Below are positions 1-13,000 of a DNA stretch of 64,000 bases, in pieces. The notes below the pieces were generated by a model. The model worked only from the letters and a program-made list of their open reading frames with translations, searched no databases and was not told the origin of the DNA. Where the stretch lies: assembly GCA_039707465.1 (NCBI GenBank), contig CM077658.1, forward strand, positions 15,196,074 through 15,260,073, read 5' to 3'. Both the position numbers and the translations under genes were made by a program. Source of the stretch: Rhabdophis nuchalis. Its lineage: Eukaryota; Chordata; Lepidosauria; Squamata; Natricidae. Position 1 is the stretch's first letter; each line of letters begins with the position of its first letter.

Positions 1-193
1 TAATTCAAGAGGGAACTGGGTTTTTCCTTGAAGACGTTTCGCTTTCGTCTCCAAGAAGCTTCTTCAGATCTGGAATGTGGATAAAAGTGGGGCGGGAAAT
101 TGCGTTTTAAAGGGGCGAGCGGCTTCCAGCATCCTGCGGCACCACAGTTGGTTGTAACTTTACTATCTCATTCTTCCTTTCCAGGGCTTGACT

Positions 194-465
194 AGGATAG
201 GATAAGAATAGAATAGAATAGAATCGATTAGAATTAGAATAGAAATAGAATAGAATGCAGAATAGAATAGAATGCAGAATAGAATTGAATGCAGGATAGT
301 ATTGAATGCAGAATAGAGTTGAATAGAATGCAGAATAGAATTGAATGCAGAATAGAATTGAATAGAATGCAGAATAGAAGAGAATAGAATTAGAATAAAA
401 ATAGAATAGAAATAGAATAGAATGCAGATTAGAATGCAGAATATAATAGAATACAGAATATCTGT
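194..465. repeat. Impure (AGAAT)n pentanucleotide array
   Basis: About 270 bp of GAATA units interspersed with GCAGAATAGAATTGAAT variants. It resembles the arrays attached to retroelement tails elsewhere in the window (53033, 60993). Confidence 0.9.
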
Positions 466-1267
466 TATTCAGATATTATCTGCTTGAACAAATTTAATGT
501 GACCTGACTTGATATCCAAAAGGGTTGGAAGTTGGGGTATTTTTTTGGAGTGATGTTAGGATGTTATTATATAAAGAGTTTGTTCTGATATCACCTGAGT
601 TATTCATCTTTATGTAATGGGCAAGAAGACAGTTTAAGGAATTGCAGCCGACAGAAGTTCCACACTGGAGTATTTTAATCTCCTGTTCTGTGTCTCTCTA
701 GACGTGGCCCCCGAGCATGTCTTGATCAGCCACATGAATGACAGCTGATGTTGTCTGGGGAACGAGCATCTCCTCTGATGATCAGGATGAAGAATTGAGA
801 GGTAGCTCTTATTGTTGCGGCTGTCCGTGTTAATGATGAAGAGAAATGCTTTGGTGTCCCCGAGAGCGCCGTTTGAAATATTAATGAAATAATTTTTCAA
901 GAGTTCAGAAGATCATATTTTAAGAGTGCCGGGAAGGGAGAAGGAAACGACTCTTTCCTTTCTCTCTCTGCTTTTATCCAGAGGCATTTGGCTCTCTTTC
1001 GCTTGACAGCTTGTAAATGTTGGTTTTATAAGAGGCCTGTGAGGGATTATGTTAAAGACCCATACTTTTCTATCGGTGGAGGAGGGGGAGGGGATCTCTG
1101 CAGGGAGGGGTCAAAAAAACAGGCAAGATGGCAGCCATAACAGTTCTGTGCAGCTGCCATGTTTTACACCTAAAAAGATGGGTGGGCTTTATTTGCACCA
1201 ATCATAAAGGACATAAAAATAGGTAGAAATTTGACTGAGCTATCATGTCTGTCTTTTTTATCATACC
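466..1267. other. No gene recognised
   Basis: Unique-looking AT-rich DNA. The small open frames here have no recognisable domain. No splice-flanked PDCD5-like coding sequence, the next gene expected from human synteny, was seen. Confidence 0.5.
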
Positions 1268-1302
1268 GTGTGTGTGTGTGTGTGTGTGTTTGTGTGTGTG
1301 TG
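1268..1302. repeat. (GT)n microsatellite
   Basis: Dinucleotide GT run with one TTT interruption, adjoining a SINE copy. Confidence 0.95.
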
Positions 1303-1309
1303 ATGTCAA

Positions 1310-1515
1310 AGCACCTGGTATGCCCAAATATGGGAGGGAGCACACTGCTTCCCTTTTGCCTTTCAGCTCCACCGTAGGAGCCATCCAGGCAGGAAACCAT
1401 TTTTGTGTTGCATTTGTGCTGATCAATAAATAAAGGGAGACTAGTATAGATTTATTTCAAGCTATTTAGCTCTCATCAGCTAGCCATACCCTTACTGGGA
1501 TTCGAACCTGGGCTG
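1310..1515 (-). mobile_element. tRNA-derived SINE (family C), single copy
   Basis: Sense strand is minus: it starts CAGCCCAGGTTCGAATCCCA (box-B-like) and ends in a CAAATATGGGCATACC-like region. The same unit recurs at 6030-6310 and 29846-30180, where it is arranged head to head. Confidence 0.7.
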
Positions 1516-2480
1516 GTTTTTTTTAATAAAACAAAAATACAAAAAGGAAAAACCATCATTCTACATTGTATCCTTTGCAAAGTATGTCGACGGGTTACAC
1601 ATAACTCTTGTGCATTTCTAGAACCATCATTGCTCATTAATCTCAATTCATAGATTTCAAATAAAAAAATTCATTATATATATTAATATCATTACACCAG
1701 AATTCTCCTCTTAATATTCCATATTTAGTCTATCTTCTTCAGACAAGTCTTACTTAAACATAACCACATAATGGTATCCATTGTCTATTCCAAAAAAAGA
1801 ATTTCTCAAATAAATGATGGGTGTACCTATTTTTCTTTATTTAAGGCCATTCTGCCCATGGTATTTGCGACCTCGATTTCAGCGCTACTTTGGTAAAAAA
1901 ACAAGAACCAAAAAAAACGCAGGGATTTGTTTGCAGCAATGCCGAAAACGGCTTGGATCATAACCTTTGAGAAACGCTAAGCCGCAATAAAAATGATAAG
2001 TGTGGCGATAAATCCTGCAGAATGTAAAGCTCTTTGGAAAAAGGAGAGAAATTAATGCAGATTTATTGTAATTTATTTTAGCAGGGAAAAAAATGGTTAG
2101 CGCTTGGGGAAGTGTTTGCGCCTGATCAGGATGACTGGGACAATAAAACATTTGCCTTGGAAAGAAAAATGCACAAATAAGGAGTATATTGGTGTCAGCT
2201 GAGGTAATAGTTAATATTTATGTGTCTGTAATTGTTTTTTCCCCCAAAAAACCCTTTCTTGTTTGTGTTATATGAACAAAGGTGGGATTGCAGTTGAGTT
2301 TTCTTTTTAAATTTGTATTTTGCATCCATTATGTGCTCTAGGCTCAACAATCGGTTATGTTTCACAGTAGTAACAATTTTTTGCCCCCGTGTTTAAATTT
2401 CAATTGCCTTTCTAAGGTTTGAGACAGGATTGACTAGCAAAGCAGGTGTATAAATCTATCTACAGTATATCTTATTTTAT
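1516..2480. other. No gene recognised
   Basis: AT-rich DNA downstream of DPY19L3. No coding exon, RNA gene or repeat could be supported. Confidence 0.5.
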
Positions 2481-2595
2481 CTTTCTTTTTCTTTCCTTCC
2501 TTTGCCTCTTCTTTCCTTCCTTCTTTCTTGCTTTCTTACCTACCTGCCTCTTTCTTTCTTTCTTTCTTTTTCTTTCTTTCTTTCTTTCTTTTTTT
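2481..2595. repeat. Pyrimidine-rich (TTTC)n array
   Basis: Impure CTTT and CCTT repeats, about 115 bp. Confidence 0.9.
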
Positions 2596-2692
2596 ATCCT
2601 TTACATTACATAAATTTTGTGTGTGTCCTCCACAAAGCAGATAAAAAATAGATGTGAGATTTGCATTTTTAAATTCCTCGGCATTTCCACGC

Positions 2693-2731
2693 AGGCATGG
2701 TGGTGCAGTGGTTAGAGTGCAGCAAGTTTGA
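2693..2731 (+). mobile_element. Head of a Sauria-type SINE (fragment)
   Basis: GGTGGTGCAGTGGTTAGAGT resembles the tRNA-derived 5' end of the squamate Sauria SINE; the rest is missing. Confidence 0.5.
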
Positions 2732-2786
2732 ATGTCAAATGAAGTTCTCTCTTGAGAAGCTAGACAATGCATTTATTAGTACGTGG

Positions 2787-3016
2787 CAGGGATGGGATTC
2801 AGCTGGTTCGGGTGAACCGGTAGCTCCAACGATCAGCTGAGAGTGAACCGGTTCGCTCCAACGATCAAGTGGGCCCCCGCGCTGTACTGACCTGCATTTC
2901 CTTTGTTTGAAGCCCAGCTGATTGGCCCGGCAGAGTGGATTGCTGCGCCTCTTCAAATGCACTGCAAAGCACGCGCTCAGCAAACCGGGTGTTACACCGG
3001 TTCAATCCCATCACTG
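2787..3016. mobile_element. hAT-type non-autonomous element
   Basis: Begins CAGGGATGGGATTCAG and ends AATCCCATCACTG, imperfect inverted termini of the same family as 7018 and 24522. Flanking 8-mers do not match well here. Confidence 0.6.
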
Positions 3017-4049
3017 CTAAGCGGGGTTAAATGTATTATGTGAACCCTGCCAAGCTGACCTGTATGTGTCTAGGCAACCAGGGAGAGATGCAGGCATCAC
3101 TGAGTCATGAACTTAGCATGAATTAAACGTTACCTTTCCCGTTGACCAATCTACAGGCTGCTTTTCTTGGCAAGATCAAGCATTGCATCCCTATAGGCTT
3201 AATTAAAGTTTTAGTACTTCACCGAAACACTTTATTATTGAATTCTGCTGAACTGGCAGGGGACTTCAACCTCATTAAGGGAATCAAGATGAATTATTGA
3301 GGGACTTTCGCAGTTTTAGAACAAAAGCACGGTCTAGATTCAGCTTTGACTTGTTCTATTTTGGTTGCACAACATCCTGTCTACCTGAGTTTGGTGTGTG
3401 ACGGACAGAACCACAACTATCCCTGAAGTGATATTCCCAAGGACAATGGGAAGGAGGAAACCTTTTCATTAATTGGGGAATGGAAGGCAGTTCTGTTGGG
3501 GAAAGCTTTAATCTCATTACCCATCTTAATTAAATCTGGGAGGTGCCAGTCGAAACCCTGTTAAGTTTCTTGTATTTAGAAATTAATTGTAACAATTTTC
3601 TTACTTGAATTACTTGAATCAACCAAAGAGACCCCTAAGGATCCTTTGATGGCTTTCCAGAGGCAGATGGCAGCCACCACAATTTGCAACACTGGCTGCA
3701 TTCCGCTGGGAGTTACTTTTAGTGCTTAAATTAGGAAGACAGAAATCATTTCCTTCTTTACTTACCAACCGGTTCAAAAAGGCTTGCGTTAAGAGTACAT
3801 CCTAAGAGAGGTTGTGCCCACAGCGGATGGGTAGCTACTCAAAACCTGCAGAAGTTCTTCCTCAAGCGAACTGTTTTCTTCCATTCCGTATACAATGTTC
3901 AAATTGGCAATCATTTCATTGTCACAATGGCTTTCTTAAAAAAAATAAGGCATTTACAAAGTTGATGGTACAAACAGAATATTTGCAGCTCAGAGTTGTG
4001 CTGTGGTGTCCTTGCTGTACTCTGGTTCATTTTCTTGTAGACATTTCAT
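3017..4049. other. No gene recognised
   Basis: Unique-looking sequence with no supportable feature. Confidence 0.5.
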
Positions 4050-4115
4050 AATAATAATAATCTTTATTGTCATTGTAATAAGATTGTAATAAAATTACAA
4101 TGAGATTGGTTATTT
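4050..4115 (-). mobile_element. Retroelement 3' tail fragment
   Basis: On the minus strand it ends ACAATGACAATAAAGATTATTATT. The related tail AGTGACAATAAAGATT occurs at 6746-6786, and a plus-strand copy near 51650. Confidence 0.5.
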
Positions 4116-5377
4116 CATTAACCAACTAAGTAACAATATCCAAGCCAAGGAACTACGAGCTCACACAAAGAAAGAGTAAACAACAGCCTAATCAAGGAAT
4201 CACCATGAACACTCCTACCAACATTGGCAGGACCAGCTACTAATATATTAAAAAAATCCTGTCAGAATATTCATGGAACTGGCAGATACATGGTAACAAG
4301 TTCAGCCAATGAATAGGCATGGTAACAGGCCATCCAATGGGAACTATTTGGTGACTGAGAGCCTGGGCGTGGCTTACCTACTGTATGTAGCTGCAAGTCT
4401 GTGCTGAGAAACAAAACTGAAACTAGTCTGTATTAAGCTCTGAACTCTGAACTGAAACTCATCTCTGCTCTCCTCTGCCTTGTGCTTGCTTGTACTTGCT
4501 ACCACATTGGAAGAATCTGCTGTTGGTATTGTACATTTATTCATGTGTTATTATGTATATAAAGAAGTTAATGAATCCTGCTGAAGCAGTGATCTGTGTG
4601 TGCTTTCTGGATTTGATTTTTGCAACAAGCTCTGACAAACCCCACTCCCGTAATAAGCACTGATGACGTTACTTAGTTTGTCAATGAAATGTCTGCAGGA
4701 AAGCTCAGAGTCCACCAAGGGCCCAAAATTGATGCCTTTATTAAACTTCAAAAGGTGCCCAAATATGAACTTCTTGTGCATCAATATAAGATAGCTGATT
4801 CACAAAGGGTTTGCTCTGCATGGCGTACGGATGAGAACCACGAAATCATATTTTCCATTAAAAACCAAGTATTTGGCCTTTGTAGGAGAACACTTTATGG
4901 TATTCTTTATCCCCCTTAGGATGTTACACACTCAAAATGAGGCGGAAGCGGAATACAGTAACTGAACATGGTTTTATATCAGAGCAAGTTGGGAGCATTT
5001 TCAGGTCAACACTTCCTTTAACTCCTTGAAATATAGGTCACTGTACTTTGCTGCACTCTGCCATATCTCAGTTACAACATTCTATGCCTAGACAAGTCAA
5101 CAATTAAGCATGGAAGGAAAGAAAGCAAATTGCTACTAACAAGAATAGGGTGTCAAAAGGCCTGGCAGTAATGATGCTTTGAAGAACCATAGACATTGAA
5201 AATGGGTAGGAGTGCAGTGACCACAAGCACTTGGGTGTTCCTGCATTTTTTTTTTTGCTGGATTGAGAGTTTAATTGTTAATAACACCTCCCCTACTAAA
5301 GCTTTGATGAAAATAGATCAATCTACAGCTGCTACTGAAGGAACGGAGAGTTGAGACCTGAATTTCCCTCTATATAG
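4116..5377. other. No gene recognised
   Basis: AT-rich DNA without a recognisable gene or a clearly bounded repeat. Confidence 0.45.
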
Positions 5378-5725
5378 GTAAAGGTTCCCCTCGCACATAT
5401 GTGCTAGTTGTTCCTGACTCTAGGGGGCGGTGCTCATCTCTGTTTCAAAGCTGAAGAGCCAGCGCTGTCCGAATACATCTCTATGGTCATGTGGGCAGCA
5501 TGACAAAACGCCGAAGGCGCACGGAATGCTGTTACCTTCCCACCAAAGATGGTTCCTATTTTTCTACTTGCATTTTTTACGTGCTTTCGAACTGCTAGGT
5601 TGGCATAAACTGGGACAAGTAACAGGAGCTCACCCTGTTACGCGCCACTAGGGATTTGAATAGCTGAACTGCTGACCTTCTGATCGACAAGCTCAGCGTC
5701 TTAGCCACTGAGCCATCGCACCCTT
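5378..5725 (-). mobile_element. tRNA-derived SINE (family A), near full length
   Basis: Sense on minus: tRNA-like head with box A (TGGCTCAGTGGC) and box B (GTTCRAATCC), a body with TGGGAAGGTAACAGC, and a tail ending GCGAGGGGAACCTTTACC. Copies of this about 350-bp family occur throughout the window. Confidence 0.8.
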
Positions 5726-5732
5726 TATAGTA

Positions 5733-5862
5733 GTCTTTCCCAACCTTGCCAACTTTAAGACAGGTGGACTTCAACTCCCAGAATACCCCTGGCAGCCAGG
5801 GGAATTCTGGGAGTTGAAGTCTGCACAATTTAAAATTTGCCAAGGTTGAGAAGCACTGCTCT
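5733..5862. mobile_element. Hairpin MITE (hAT-like palindrome)
   Basis: Nearly full-length inverted repeat: GACTTCAACTCCCAGAAT on one arm is answered by ATTCTGGGAGTTGAAGTC on the other. Family members at 30182 and 36087 have 8-bp target duplications. Confidence 0.75.
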
Positions 5863-5969
5863 CAATAGTCCAGTTCTATTCTCAGTCCTTAACAAGGATA
5901 GGGAAGTGTAAAATGTCAAAAAGATTTCCAACTTATAAGGCCTACGTGTATACTAAACTCTGTTCTACA

Positions 5970-6011
5970 TTTATATATATATATATATGTATATATATGT
6001 GTGTGTGTGTA
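5970..6011. repeat. (AT)n/(GT)n microsatellite
   Basis: Alternating TA run followed by TG repeats. Confidence 0.85.
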
Positions 6012-6029
6012 TCTCTATAATTGTTCCAC

Positions 6030-6292
6030 AACATCCTGTTAGGGCCCAAATTAAGGAAGGAGACATACTGTTTCCTTTTCTGCCTTTTGGCTCATCACTA
6101 GAGACCATCCAGACAGAAAACCATGAATTCCGTTGTGTGATTTTTTTAATATGTGTGTTAGTTTTATGAGCTGAGCAATAAATAAATCAGGGAGACTAGT
6201 ATAGATCTATTTCGAGCTGATGAGAGCTAAAAAGCTCGAAATAGATCTATACTAGTCTCCCTGATTTATTTATTGATCAGCTCATAAAACTA

Positions 6293-6321
<29 letters not shown>
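6030..6321. mobile_element. Head-to-head SINE-C pair (67-bp palindrome)
   Basis: Arms 6152-6218 and 6233-6299 are reverse complements with one mismatch across a 14-base loop. The left side continues into more SINE-C sequence; the right side ends in (CA)n and (TA)n. It lies about 180 bases downstream of the DPY19L3 stop. Confidence 0.85.
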
Positions 6322-6323
<2 letters not shown>

Positions 6324-6480
6324 GCCTTTGTTTTTGATAACTTACATTATAGGACATGTAAAATGTTACAAAAGCAAACGTTCTTGAATTATCGAGTGAT
6401 TAAAAATGAAACACTTTCAACCGACCTAAAACAATTTCCATTTTTATAAACTTGCGCTTTCTGCTACGGCTGTAGCAAAG

Positions 6481-6651
6481 CTAGGTGTGGTTTTGATGTC
6501 GAGCCAGTTTGTAAACATGGAATGTTTTGTTGTGGAAGACTTTAGTGAAATACATGGTGTAGGAGGGCAGGTTTGTTTTGATTTCCTCACAGAAGCGAGG
6601 GGACGGTGATGGTTTGAGAGCCGGATCGTTTTCTCCAGGACCATCCATCGT
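6481..6651 (-). CDS. DPY19L3: DPY19L3 coding exon 18 (stop)
   Basis: Residues 661-716 and TAG at 6483-6481, with MDGPGENDPALKP, RFCEEIKTNLPSY and KVFHNKTFHVYKLAR. The 3' UTR follows below 6481. AATAAA-like signals on the minus strand occur near 6262-6272 but lie within a palindromic SINE pair, so the true poly(A) site is uncertain. Confidence 0.95.
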   Translation of the reverse strand, partial: TMDGPGENDPALKPSPSPRFCEEIKTNLPSYTMYFTKVFHNKTFHVYKLARHQNHT

Positions 6652-7195
6652 CTGTAACAGAAAGTGAAAGGCTGCTTAACTATTTTGACACGGCTTTATT
6701 TTTATGTATTTGTATTCTGTTTTATTATTTTTACAAATAAACTGTATAATCTTTATTGTCACTGTACTTAAATGCAACGAAATTGGTTTACTTACATGGC
6801 CGTTGGCAATATCCAGAAGGTCACGCAACCGACAACCCCTGCTATGCCTTCTTTCGTAACAAATGCTGTCCTCCAAGATCACAAAGTCGGTGCCAAACGA
6901 TCTGAGGATCCTATGGACATCTTCGGGCGATCTTTTGGCATACACCTGATAAACCTGCAAATGAGTGAAAGAATTGGGTTGAATCGCTTTATTAATTCAT
7001 TAAATGTGGGATTAAATCAGTGGTGGGTTTCAAATTTTTTAGAACCTACTCTGTAGGTGTGGCCTATTTTGTGGGCGTGGCTTGGCAGTCATGTGACAGG
7101 GTGGGAGTGGCCACCTTTTAAAATGTGGTGAAACTCATTTAACAACGCTCTTGCTTAGCAACCAAAATTTTGGACTCAATTGTGATGATAAATTC

Positions 7196-7247
<52 letters not shown>

Positions 7248-10048
7248 TCCTTCCTTCCTTCCTTCCTTCCTTCCTTCCTTCCTTCTTTCTTTCTTTCTTT
7301 CCTTCCTTCCTTCCCTTCCCTTTCCTTCCTGTTGGGTCACTGGCAGGGGTGGGCCAGATTTACTTCCAGGTACGCCGGTGGAACCCCCTCTCACCGGTTC
7401 TCTAAATTTCACCAACCGGCTCTCGCGAGTAGGTGCGAGCCTGCAGAAACCCACCACTGGATTAAATGATGAGTACAGGAAGGGAATAGGCAATAAATAC
7501 ACGGCGATCAATCACAATGAGTAGTCCCGATAGTCTTATGGGATCGCAGCATCGGTGTGTTATCAGTGGAGGGGACAGGGTGGCATCAGCCAGAGATGGA
7601 CACAGTGGTGAGATTCAAATAATTTAACAACGGGTTGGCCGTCATGGGAGGTGTGGCCCATCCATGTCCTCCAGCTTCGCGGCACATGTGGGGTGAATCT
7701 CCCGTGACAGCCAACCTGACTCTGGGCGAACTGTTATCCACCATTGCTAAAAACAAGGACAACCCAAGAATGGGAGTAGCTGGAGAAAGTCAGATCCTCT
7801 TACCTGCTTTGTTCTTTCTCGCAGGCTCTTGTCTTCATAGTGGGGGTGATTGGTTAAAATTCTTCCTGTGCAAAGCTTAACTCCGGCTAAGAGCTGCATA
7901 CTTCCTGCAATCACAGCTTTCTTGGGAGTGTTGGACCTGAAGGAACATTGAAGGCTCCCTTCAGAAGGGCACAGTGATAGGATTCTTCTCTTTTGCTACT
8001 TTTACCAGCTTCCTCACGGCCGATTCGCTCCCACAGAGAGGGACTTCTCCGGGTGCCGTCCACTAGACTTTGTCAGCGGGCGACGCCCAGGGGAAGGGCT
8101 CTCTCTGTGGCGGGCCCTGCCCTCTGGAATGACCTTCCCCCCGACATTAGAACGACCACGGACCTCCGCTCCTTCCGTCTGAAATTAAAAACATATTTTT
8201 TCTGCTTGGCCGGTCTGGGATAGTCTCTCTCTATGGGGTTTTAGTGTATAGTGGGAATTTTAGTTTAGATTGGGTATTTTAGCACAGGTACTATTTAATT
8301 TGTTTTTAAGATGTTCTTGATTGTATATTTATGGTTTTTAGTTCCCTGTGCACCGCTCCGAGTCCCTACGGGGAGAGGAGCGGTCAAGAAATTAAACTAT
8401 TATTATTATTATTATTATTATTGATGGTCCAGGAGCAGCTATTGGTATCATATTGCATTTTTGGGTTCCCTTCCCCAGTACAACCTACAAAGGCTGCAGT
8501 CATGAAGGAGACCAGAAACCAGCAGAATCCAAACGCTTGAGATCAACCAAGTTCCACGCCTACTTCCCAAGCTGGTTCAAGGAAATTCAGGTCATTAGAT
8601 AGTTCACCGCAAGGGGCTGGCAAGTTTTTCAAGGCAAAAATCAAATGATAAAAAAAAAATATCGGTGTTCACTTGCAAAGATCAGATCTCAAGAGGTCAC
8701 CTCTATGACCATTAATTAAATTCAGTTAGTCTGGAAATCTATAGTTTTTTTCCTGAACACCATCACTTTGCTAAACAAATAATTCCCTCACCACTGTCAA
8801 ACCATTCACTAAGACTGCATTACTATTACTATTAATCCTCTCATCGTTCCTATCACTCATTTCCTCCCACTTATGACTGCAGGACCCTAACTTTGTTCCT
8901 TGTATCCTTATGATTTGTATTGATATCGATTGTTTCCTGATTGTTATTTGTGCCCTATGAGTATCATTAAGTGTTGCACCTTATGATTCTTCATGAATGT
9001 ATCTTGTCTTTTTATGTACACTGAGAGCATCTGCACCAAAGACCAAATTCCTTGTGTGTCCAATCACACTTAGCCAATGAAGAAATGCTCTATTCTATTG
9101 ATCTTCTTATACAAATGAATATGAATTTGAGGGGCTGACACAAAGAAGAGGGCATCAACTTATTTTCCAAAAGCACCAGAAGGCAAGGGAAGAAACAATG
9201 GATGGAAACTAAGGAGAGAAGCAACCTGGAACTGAGGAGAAACTTCCCAACACTGAGGACAATTAACTATCCCGTTTCCCCGAAAATAAGACCTAACCAG
9301 AAAATAAATCCTAGCATGATTTTTTCAGGATGCTCGTAATATAAGCCCTATCCCCAAAATAAGCTCCAGTTAAGGTTGTCAGTCAGATGGATGCATTTAG
9401 TACCGTATTTCCTCAAAAGTAAGCCCTAATGCCTCTTTTGGAGCAAAAATTAATATAAGACCCAGTCTTATTTTCGGGGAAATATGATAGCGAAACGGCT
9501 TGCATTCAGAAGTTGTGGGTGCTTCATCACTGCAGGTTTTTAAGAAAAGACTGGACAGCCACTTGTCTGAAATTATATAGGGTCTCCTGCTTGAGCAGGG
9601 GATTGGAGTAGAAGACCTCCAAGGTCCCTTCCAGCTCTATTCTGATTGAAAAGAAAAGGGTTATCACTTTGTCTCCACATTCTTCCTTCCAGGAAAAAAA
9701 AAATGCACTTGAAAGACAGACATAGTGCCTGGCCATCTGTTCGACATTTCATCTCATCAAAGCTTTTGCACATAGAAAAATAGACAGATGTCCTTCCAAA
9801 ATCCAGTCTGATGCGGGCTAATTCCCAAAGGGCAATCTTGCCAAATAACCAGGCACAGTAAAAATAAAGTACACCTCATATGTGGTCATATGTAGAGGGT
9901 GCCTGTAAAGGTGGGATATAAATCCATCCATCCATCCATCCATCCTTCTTTTCTTCTATCTTCTTTCTTGTATCTCTCTCTCTCTCTTTCTCTCTCTCTC
10001 TTTATCTTTCTTTTTTTAATATTACTTCATATATATTTACATATACAT

Positions 10049-10088
<40 letters not shown>

Positions 10089-13000
10089 GACACCCCTGGT
10101 GTATGTATGTGTGTGCAACTCTGAGTTATCAGCTAGTAATGAAATAAAATTACCTCAGATAGCAATAGCACTTAGACTTATACACCGCTTTACAGGGCTT
10201 TTACAGCCCTCTCTAAGCAGTTTAACAGAGTCAGCATATTGTCCCCAACAATTTGGTTCCTCCTTTTACCCACCTTGGAAGGATGGAAGGCTGAGATCAT
10301 TCCTGACACAGGTTGCCCCCCCCTCCTCAAGTCTTTCACCCCGAGGCTGCCCCTCAAATGCTCAACTTGAGCTTTCCTCAGCTAATGTGCTTCAAACGAC
10401 CAAACGGCAGTTTCCCATTACAGAAAGACGAAGCAATTTTTACAAATGTCTGGATAAATGATGTATAAAATGAAAGGATAATTTGTTTTTATAGGTTTCT
10501 GCCAAGCTTCATATCCAGGCTGCTCAACCCTCACGCAATTTATTCTGCAAGAAATGTCACTAAATAATGACAAGGACTTAGAGGTCAAACTGATTTACAT
10601 TATGTAATTTAAATGTCACTCCAAGCAGACCTGATGGCATTTTGAACAAATAATCTCATTTATTTTGGAAGCTCCAAGCTTCAACAAGTTAATTACTGTT
10701 AAACTAATGGGGGTGAGCTGAGCGGAGTATAATGTAAAACGGGAACCTCTGTTTTATCTATGCTTTCCAGTATTATAGGATTATTATGAAATAATTCGTT
10801 TGCAACAGAAAGCATCAATGGGAAGTACAGGAATTTGGGGGAAGAGACAGAGCTTTCCCTTCCTTTGGATCTTTTCGAAAAGAAAGGTTCATTTCAAAAT
10901 TAGAGGAAAGAAGTCAATATTTCTCCACACATTTGAAAATCAGTGTTACACATGCAGGTAATAGCAACCCTAAATTCTCCTAAATTTGGCATTACTTTGA
11001 CATAGATTGGATCTTTCCTGATGGTGCTTGAAAGAGCAAAAATTGCTGTATATGAAGCTTAGCCCAGGTCATGCCGAAAAGGGGGTGGGAAAGCCTTTTT
11101 AAGAAACTTAAGCTTTTATTTAATTAAAAAAAAGAAAAAGATACAAAACTGCATGTCAAAAAGCAAAGGATTGTGTACAGAAATGCTGAATGAGACAAGG
11201 CAAAGTCGGACTGAAACTTATATTTAAAAAGAATAGAGCTGGAAGGGACCTTGGAGGTCTTCTAGTCCAACCCTCTGCTCAAGCAGAAGACCCTAAACCA
11301 TTCCAGGCAGTTGTTGTGGCTCCCCCCAGTGGCAAGGGGAGCTGGCAGCAGTTGGACAGTGAGAAGTTTGGGGAGGAACATGGGCTGGGGAAGGCTCTGA
11401 TGAGGGCTCTGGGTTGGAGGCAGAGATGGGGCCGAGGCCATCTGGCAGTTCTCAGCTGCCTTCGGAGCTAGACAGCAGTGAGGCAGAGGAGCAGCTGGAG
11501 CCTGTTCCCAGTGTGTGCATACGCAGAGCTGCCACAAGAAAAAAAACAGCTAAGAAATCAGGGTTAACTTGGGAATAAAGCCACAGGTGGACCGTGAATG
11601 GCCGCACCCACAGGAAATAAAAGAGGAGCGAAAGGGGAGTGGGATTTTGCAGGAAACAATTCGTTCATTTGTTTTAGGAGTGTGAAGATCTGTCCGTGAA
11701 TCTCAGGGACTCTGTGCCAAATTTTTCTTTGCACAGCACTGCGTTTGGAGAAGATTTACCTGGTAGCTTTCCAAGCTAGATAAAGTATGTGGTCATAAAT
11801 TCACCTTTGAAAGACTGTTTACTAGGCTTTTGCTGAATGTGAATGAGAGGAATTCACATTTGTTTAATAAAAGGGGTTTTCTCGGGACCAGGAATCTGTT
11901 TCGTATTTTTTAAGGAAGCCTAGGACAGAACACAAGCGACTGTCTAGTCTCTTTTTAAAAACCTCCAGTAATGAAGCACCCACAACTTCTGAAGTCAAAC
12001 TGTTGAATATGATGAAATACTGGCAGTCTTCGACTTATGACTAGTATGATTTGTGATTGTTCAAAGTTATGACCAATCTAGCTTAAGGATGGTCTACTTA
12101 CAACTACTTCAAAGTTTCCATAGTCAGGACCCTTCCATTATCATGTGACTGAAATTTTAGCGCTTGACAACATGGTGGCATTTACCGCCATTTGTAATGT
12201 CCCATAGTCACCCGATCTTGGGGTTTTTTTAACCATTTTTTAAAACAATTTTGAAAACTGCCACTTACTTCCAGTTCTGGGCAAAACTGCACTCGTAGTG
12301 AATCATGGGTTTGTTTTACGACCTTCGCTTAATGACTGCCGCAGAAAAGTTTTCACGACTGTCACGAAGTGGAGCTGTAATGGGTCAGCTCTGGAACTAC
12401 CTGTGCCACTGACTTACTGAGATCTTATTAAGTCAGACTCCCAACTTCAGGTTAAGAAGCATAAATTGGTTGCCAACTGCTGTTTCTGCAAAAGTAATTA
12501 ACTTCTTCGATGCATAATGTTTCCCCTCCATGCCCATAAATCCCCACATAACAAATCACAAGGAAAAAAATAAAAGCTAATTTAAACGGAGGAGGCTAAA
12601 GCAACAGTTCTGCATTCTCCAGCTTGGAAACCAGGCTGAAAAATGGTGCTCGTTGCAACTTGTCAAATCCAGTTTGTGGCTGAACCCAAAGACCCATGCA
12701 TATTTTATGTTTAAATCTATATATAAAACACTGCCTATTGCACTCGGGAGACCAGGTTTATCAAACATTTAGCATCTCTTAATACAGAAGTGGTTTTAAA
12801 GACCTCTGGCTGGTGAAGGTTTGTCATGAGAATACGTCAATAAGGAAGCAGAGGGATGGAGATCACTTTAGCCGGCTTTCAGGACGCTGTCAGCGATTTA
12901 TATGACCTCTTTATTCGTGAATAATCACACGATTCATTATTATTGCCAGAAAGAGAAATTAGAATGAAGTAGCATAAAGAACAAACGCTGTGCTCCTAGG

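Noticed and set aside
1..6480. PDCD5, expected after DPY19L3 from human synteny
   Set aside because: I looked for its conserved coding exons on both strands and saw none; it probably lies beyond the window edge.
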